Under the pieces are notes generated by a model. It had not been told where the DNA came from. It searched no databases and saw nothing but the letters and a program-made list of their open reading frames with translations. This document shows positions 60,052 through 64,000 of a stretch of 64,000 nucleotides of DNA, piece by piece (positions within the stretch are counted from its first letter, which is position 1; each line of letters opens with the position of its first letter). The stretch spans positions 25,324,604-25,388,603 of the forward strand of contig OY365810.1 of assembly GCA_959347315.1 (NCBI GenBank). Direction: 5' to 3'. This DNA comes from Bimastos eiseni (Eukaryota; Annelida; Clitellata; Crassiclitellata; Lumbricidae). Made by a program: the position numbers and the translations under genes.

Positions 60052-60610
60052 GGCTCGTTTATGTATTTACTGATTGAATTAATGTGAGACTCATTGATAT
60101 ATTGTAAAGATGAACCGAAACTCGGCTCAGAAACTCGGCTTGGTCAAGTTTCGTAGTATTCGGCAATCGGCATTACTTGGGCTTGAGGAAACAATGGGTC
60201 TGAGCGTTAATAGAAATTGACTTTCTGACTTTCTATTTTGAAGACGAAAATTGTTTTTTTTTATATTCACAAAACAACAATCGACCTAACTAAAACACAA
60301 ATACTGTTAGTAGTATATAGCACTTACTAGTTACTGCTTCTTAATGTAAACTGAAGCAAAACCAAAAATTCTTAAAAAAATTGTGCAAACTGTCAAACTA
60401 AAAATCAAGAGAATGAGACTTATATAAATATTCTAAACTCGCACTTGGTACAACTCAACTCGTAAAACTCAGTACTCGAACTCGGCAGGGCATTGACACT
60501 TTGGTTCATCTCTAATGTATTTACTGACTTCATATATTTATTGAGGCTGATTGATATGTTTACTTATTTATTTAACTAGTGTGAGGCTGGTTGATGTATT
60601 TACTTACAGG
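60052..60610. repeat. Degenerate ~37-bp repeat around the MITE
   Basis: TGTATTTACTGATTGAATTA, ATGTGAGACTCATTGATAT units occur at 60060-60106 and again at 60513-60605 (TGTATTTACTGACTTCATAT, GTGAGGCTGGTTGATGTATT), interrupted by the element at 60107-60512. Confidence 0.6.
60107..60512. mobile_element. hAT-like MITE with CTCGG-rich ends, inside a minisatellite
   Basis: AGATGAACCGAAACTCGGCT at the left and the inverted AGATGAACCAAAGTGTCA at the right, with ACTCGG/ACTCG words packed near both ends and an AT-rich centre. It is flanked by units of the TGTATTTACTGATTGA repeat. I could not fix an exact 8-bp duplication. The architecture resembles the elements at 2317 and 19255. Confidence 0.55.
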
Positions 60611-61206
60611 CTATTTAAAATCTGTTGTCTTTTGACTAACCATTTATTGGGTTGAAATCATTCTGAATACTGAACACAGTGTTGAGATTTTGCATCTTTT
60701 CACTAGCGATATAGTTATTTGAATTACTCTTTGGCAACTGTGATTTCATTGCATTGAGTAAAAATTTTTTCAAATTACGTCTGTATCTGAGGCAAAGACT
60801 ATTTTCGTATGACGTATATACTCCTAAACAAATATTTTTTTAATCCCTTTAAGACCCTCTCAGAACACAATATCTACAAATTAATAAACACTGAATTCTG
60901 TCATGTTATTCCTTTAACAATTTTTATAAATGATTGTGTAAAAAAATCACCTGAAAGGCAACAAGACGAATTATCGGAGAGCCATATTTCACCCTATATC
61001 AGTTTGTCTAAAAACAATTTGATGGGAGAAGAAAATTTGTGGTGAGCTCGTGTCTGTGCCAATATGCTGCCAAATGTAAGGAAATCCTTTTGGCGGCCGA
61101 GCAGAAGGATAGCCAGAACGTCCTCAATTGGTGCATTACTTGCTGAGCTCCTATTAGCCTATCTGTGATCTGCATGCATGGAATACAGCTGAGCATTGAA
61201 CAGGAC

Positions 61207-61300
61207 ACTTGACACCAACACACCATCCGTCCATCCCCGTCCATCCATCTGTCCATCCATCCGTCCATCCATCCGTCCATCCATCCGTCCATCCATCCAT
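61207..61300. repeat. (CCAT/CCGT)n microsatellite
   Basis: GTCCATCCATCCGTCCATCC array of period 4, with a 12-base higher-order unit (CCGTCCATCCAT). Confidence 0.95.
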
Positions 61301-61407
61301 TGGCAAACACTTGAAAGCCTAAACTAATGATATCTGCTAACAGGATGTTATGTCAGTAGCAGATTTTGATGTTATGGCAACACCTTTGTGCCTTACCCTA
61401 TATGATG

Positions 61408-61429
61408 TAGTATATACATATATATATAC

Positions 61430-61476
<47 letters not shown>

Positions 61477-61486
61477 CTATATGTGT
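61408..61486. repeat. (TATATACA)n tract
   Basis: Alternating TA with CATATATATATA spacers. Confidence 0.95.
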
Positions 61487-61703
61487 AATTATATATCATA
61501 TGTGTTTGAGTTGTATTATCTGTATAATGTTTATTGTTTATATTCTGTATTTTTACATGTATCAATACAAATGACGGTTTGTTTGCAAATGTATTTGTAC
61601 ATTTGACTGGTAGTAACATATAGTCTAACATACACACATACATGTATATATATATATATGTATATATATAATATAGAATTAGATATACAAATACATGTGC
61701 ATA

Positions 61704-61706
<3 letters not shown>

Positions 61707-61772
<66 letters not shown>
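61707..61772. repeat. (GT)n microsatellite
   Basis: Pure GT for about 65 bases. Confidence 0.97.
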
Positions 61773-61904
61773 ACAAACCGTGGCCTGTTCACCCGTCTTC
61801 TCTCACCTTTTGATTATGCTAATAAATTTGCTTTATGTGGGTCTCATACATCCCCTTCAATCTTCTTTGCCTGAAATCATCAAGTACAGATCTTTCAGTT
61901 GAAC

Positions 61905-62170
61905 CGTGATGCAAAACAGTTATGGGCTCTTATGTATTCCATGCGTCTGCTCCCAACTAATGGAATCAACTGCCACTCTCTCTTCGTATCTCAAATTCAC
62001 TTCCTTCCTTAAAAAAACCGTCTCAAAGCTCACTATTTCTCATTGGTTTTCAAGGACTGGATCTAAGTGCATCTTCACCTGGTGGCTGGCTGGCTGACTA
62101 CCCATACATAAGATTCACATTTCGGCATGACCTTGCGTGCATTACAAATTTGATAAATATTAATAATACA
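61905..62170 (+). mobile_element. LINE C-terminus and 3' end fragment (L2/CR1 type)
   Basis: In one frame at about 61958-62015 the sequence reads WNQLPLSLRISNSLPSLKK, the C-terminal motif shared by L2/CR1-type reverse transcriptases (compare WNDLPPEFRAFSVPSPSF in the 36-kb LINE). The segment ends GCATTACAAATTTGATAAAT, ATTAATAATA, a usual form of L2-like 3' ends. There is an in-frame stop just upstream of the motif. It comes from a different subfamily than the GATTACG-tailed copies. Confidence 0.6.
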
Positions 62171-62349
62171 TGTTCATGTATATGTATGAATTGATATTAT
62201 CTGAATGAGTATTTCGAATATAATATTATTTAGTAGTCTGGTGAATTGATGGGTATAGGCCTACTGTTATGTGAACAGCTGATGATGCAAATATTGTTAT
62301 TTTTTGTTTCATGTTCGGTTCCGTGTTGTTCAACGGGAAAGATATGCGT
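62171..62349. other. Unassigned AT-rich DNA
   Basis: Nothing recognised apart from one TAGGCCTA near 62257. Confidence 0.4.
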
Positions 62350-62500
62350 AAGTACAACATGCAATCGTACCACATGCTGCAGTCATACCACATACAATCA
62401 TATCACATAGTACATACAATCGTACCACATATAATAGTACCACATATAATCGTACTACATTCAATCGAACCATATGCAATAATATCATATACAGTCGATG
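62350..62500. repeat. CAATCGTACCACAT minisatellite
   Basis: Eight to ten degenerate units of CA(A/T)ATCGTACCACATA with lengths of about 10-20 bases. Confidence 0.85.
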
Positions 62501-62869
62501 GATTTACATAAAAAGACAGATAGGCAGATCTAATCACTATAGCCAGCTACTAAAGTCTGGTTATGCAATGTATACTGTCCTTGGTAGTTACATATTTTTT
62601 GCGAAGAAAGAAAATGACTGGGTTTGACAGACGATAATGGCATGTAATGACGACAGTTTCTAGAGCATCTTCGGTAGCAAGTTACTTCTAGGATGCTTAT
62701 CACAAACACGTTGTCAAAGCTGCTGTCTGCTGCCAGTTCACATGAGACAACTCATATGGGTCTTGGAAGCTCATCATGAAAGGAATGGTGTGGTTTTGGC
62801 AACCAGCAGTAAATGACAGATATCATTCCAAAAGGACAATTGCCTGGAGATGGCAAATGAATGACGGAG

Positions 62870-63050
62870 GACTGGAGTGGGATAGTCTGAAGTGCATGGT
62901 AAGAGAGATAATGACAAGCGCATGATGAATGCTAAGCACATGAGAAATGAACAAGTTTCTTACAAATGACATGTACATGACAAATGAACAAGACATGACT
63001 TATGGGAAAATGCATGACAAATGACTGGCAAATGATATGTGACAGGAAAT
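62870..63050. repeat. Degenerate ATGACAAATGA repeat
   Basis: Irregular ATGACAAATGAACAAG, CATGACAAATGACTGGCAAA words without a fixed period. Confidence 0.5.
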
Positions 63051-63356
63051 AGGATGACAGGGTGTGGAGTCAATTGCTTCAGTGATAAGTGAAGCTCTGG
63101 AATTTGGGGGAATACTAGCAAAATAAAACATGGTCATCTGTACCAAAAGTAGTATAGCAAAAAATATTTCCGATTTTTTCCAACATTTAAAGTGATATGG
63201 CGAAAATGTGTTGTTACCCTGATGGTAGAACCTTAAAAAGAGCATAGGAGGTGTCGCCTCAGATCTCTGCTTGCTCTTTTCAGAGTGATTCTTACAGGGA
63301 GTCGCCATAGAAACTTTCCCATCCCAATCGAATTACTTCTAAAACGTATGTAAATC

Positions 63357-63573
63357 CATAGGCAGAGACTTTATCCTGAGTTTGGAAGGACATGTCGAAA
63401 AAATTCGGCTTAGGTGGGGACAGGTGTAAAAAAATTCAGTTCCCAAACACTGGAGAAATTTATTATATTTGAAATATTTATGAAATTTGGGTGATATAAG
63501 CAGCTTCATCCCCTCCACCTGAAATGTTGGAGGGGACCGTCCATTCATGTGCCCTCTATTGTATCTGCCTCTG
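63357..63573. mobile_element. 217-bp hAT MITE
   Basis: Ends CATAGGCAGAGAC and, inverted, CAGAGGCAGATAC. Flanks TGTAAATC (63349-63356) and TATAAATC (63574-63581) agree at 7 of 8 bases. It is non-coding. The interior includes an AAAAAATTC repeat and a CCCCTCCA/TGGAGGGG inverted pair. Confidence 0.7.
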
Positions 63574-64000
63574 TATAAATCCTATAAAAAGCATAAATTG
63601 GTGGTCACTTCAAATAGAATTGTTATCAAAAACGTGATTGTTGGAAAAGACCAGATTCTTTCTTGTTGTGAGATTATTTATTCTGTGAAAATGTTGGTAC
63701 TATTTAATGAAGCATAACTGATGTCTTTGCATTTAAAACGGTAGTCGATAATCTGTTAGCTATTTCAGATGTTCACATAAAAGATCTGTCTTAGAATTCT
63801 CTCAAATTCCAATCAAAAGGAGTTTAGAAATTTGCTTTACCCTATTAAGACGACTTGGGGCAAACTTTCATTATTAGACAGCAAGTTTGTGATCTGAGGC
63901 AGGATCTAAGAGCATGATTGAAGACCACTAGGCCAAGCGGAATTCATAGCTATAGATGAAACAACTCCATCTCAAGTTTCAGTTCAATCAAAACAATTTT

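Noticed and set aside
63000..63308. Minus-strand 102-codon frame with a hydrophobic segment (EIFFAILLLVQMTMFYFA)
   Set aside because: ATG start and one membrane-like stretch, but no family, no splice or promoter evidence, and its 3' part runs into a degenerate ATGACAAATGA repeat.

Overview
This looks like nuclear DNA from an animal. It is AT-rich and gene-poor, with no operons, ribosome-binding sites or bacterial-type gene packing. It is dense in microsatellites, tRNA-derived SINEs, decayed L2/CR1-type LINEs and short DNA transposons. The mix of L2-like LINEs, tRNA SINEs, many hAT-type MITEs and a very frequent TAGGCCTA octamer suggests a marine invertebrate, perhaps an echinoderm or hemichordate. 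The species cannot be fixed from sequence alone. No complete host gene can be read here. Most of the window is probably intron or intergenic DNA.

Layout. 0-6 kb: an L2 reverse-transcriptase remnant, a possible 3.5-kb TA-flanked inverted-repeat element (545-4043) containing a well-defined hAT MITE (2317-3185, 8-bp target duplication GCTATAAG), and a second hAT element (5200-5870) with a 208-bp MITE nested inside. 7-17 kb: AT and tetranucleotide tracts, minisatellites, two more MITEs with recognisable ends, and a CpG-richer patch at 14 kb. 17-24 kb: three copies of tRNA-derived SINE family A (one split by a 687-bp hAT element) and an L2 RT fragment. 25.4-26.0 kb: a pure 234-bp TGAG array followed after 80 bp by the best host-exon candidate, a short exon encoding a signal peptide with a phase-1 GTGAGT donor. 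33-40 kb: a SINE A copy, the best preserved LINE (35842-37488, minus strand) and a 21-bp minisatellite. 45-50 kb: a foldback element with alternating TAATCTGAAAT motifs and an RTE-like endonuclease fragment inside, two more SINE A copies and three SINE B copies. 51-64 kb: three further MITEs, minisatellites, a decayed L2 RT (YADD changed to YADC) and an L2-like C-terminal fragment.

The most unusual signal is TAGGCCTA, seen about 24 times by eye. In two places where a related copy is available for comparison, it is exactly a 6-base GGCCTA insertion at a TA. That is the form expected of a cut-and-paste transposon footprint (TA-GG-CC-TA). The inverted-repeat pair at 545/4043 has ends of the right form (TAGGG...CCCTA) to make it. 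This source-and-scar model is inference. It is the main candidate here for something undescribed.
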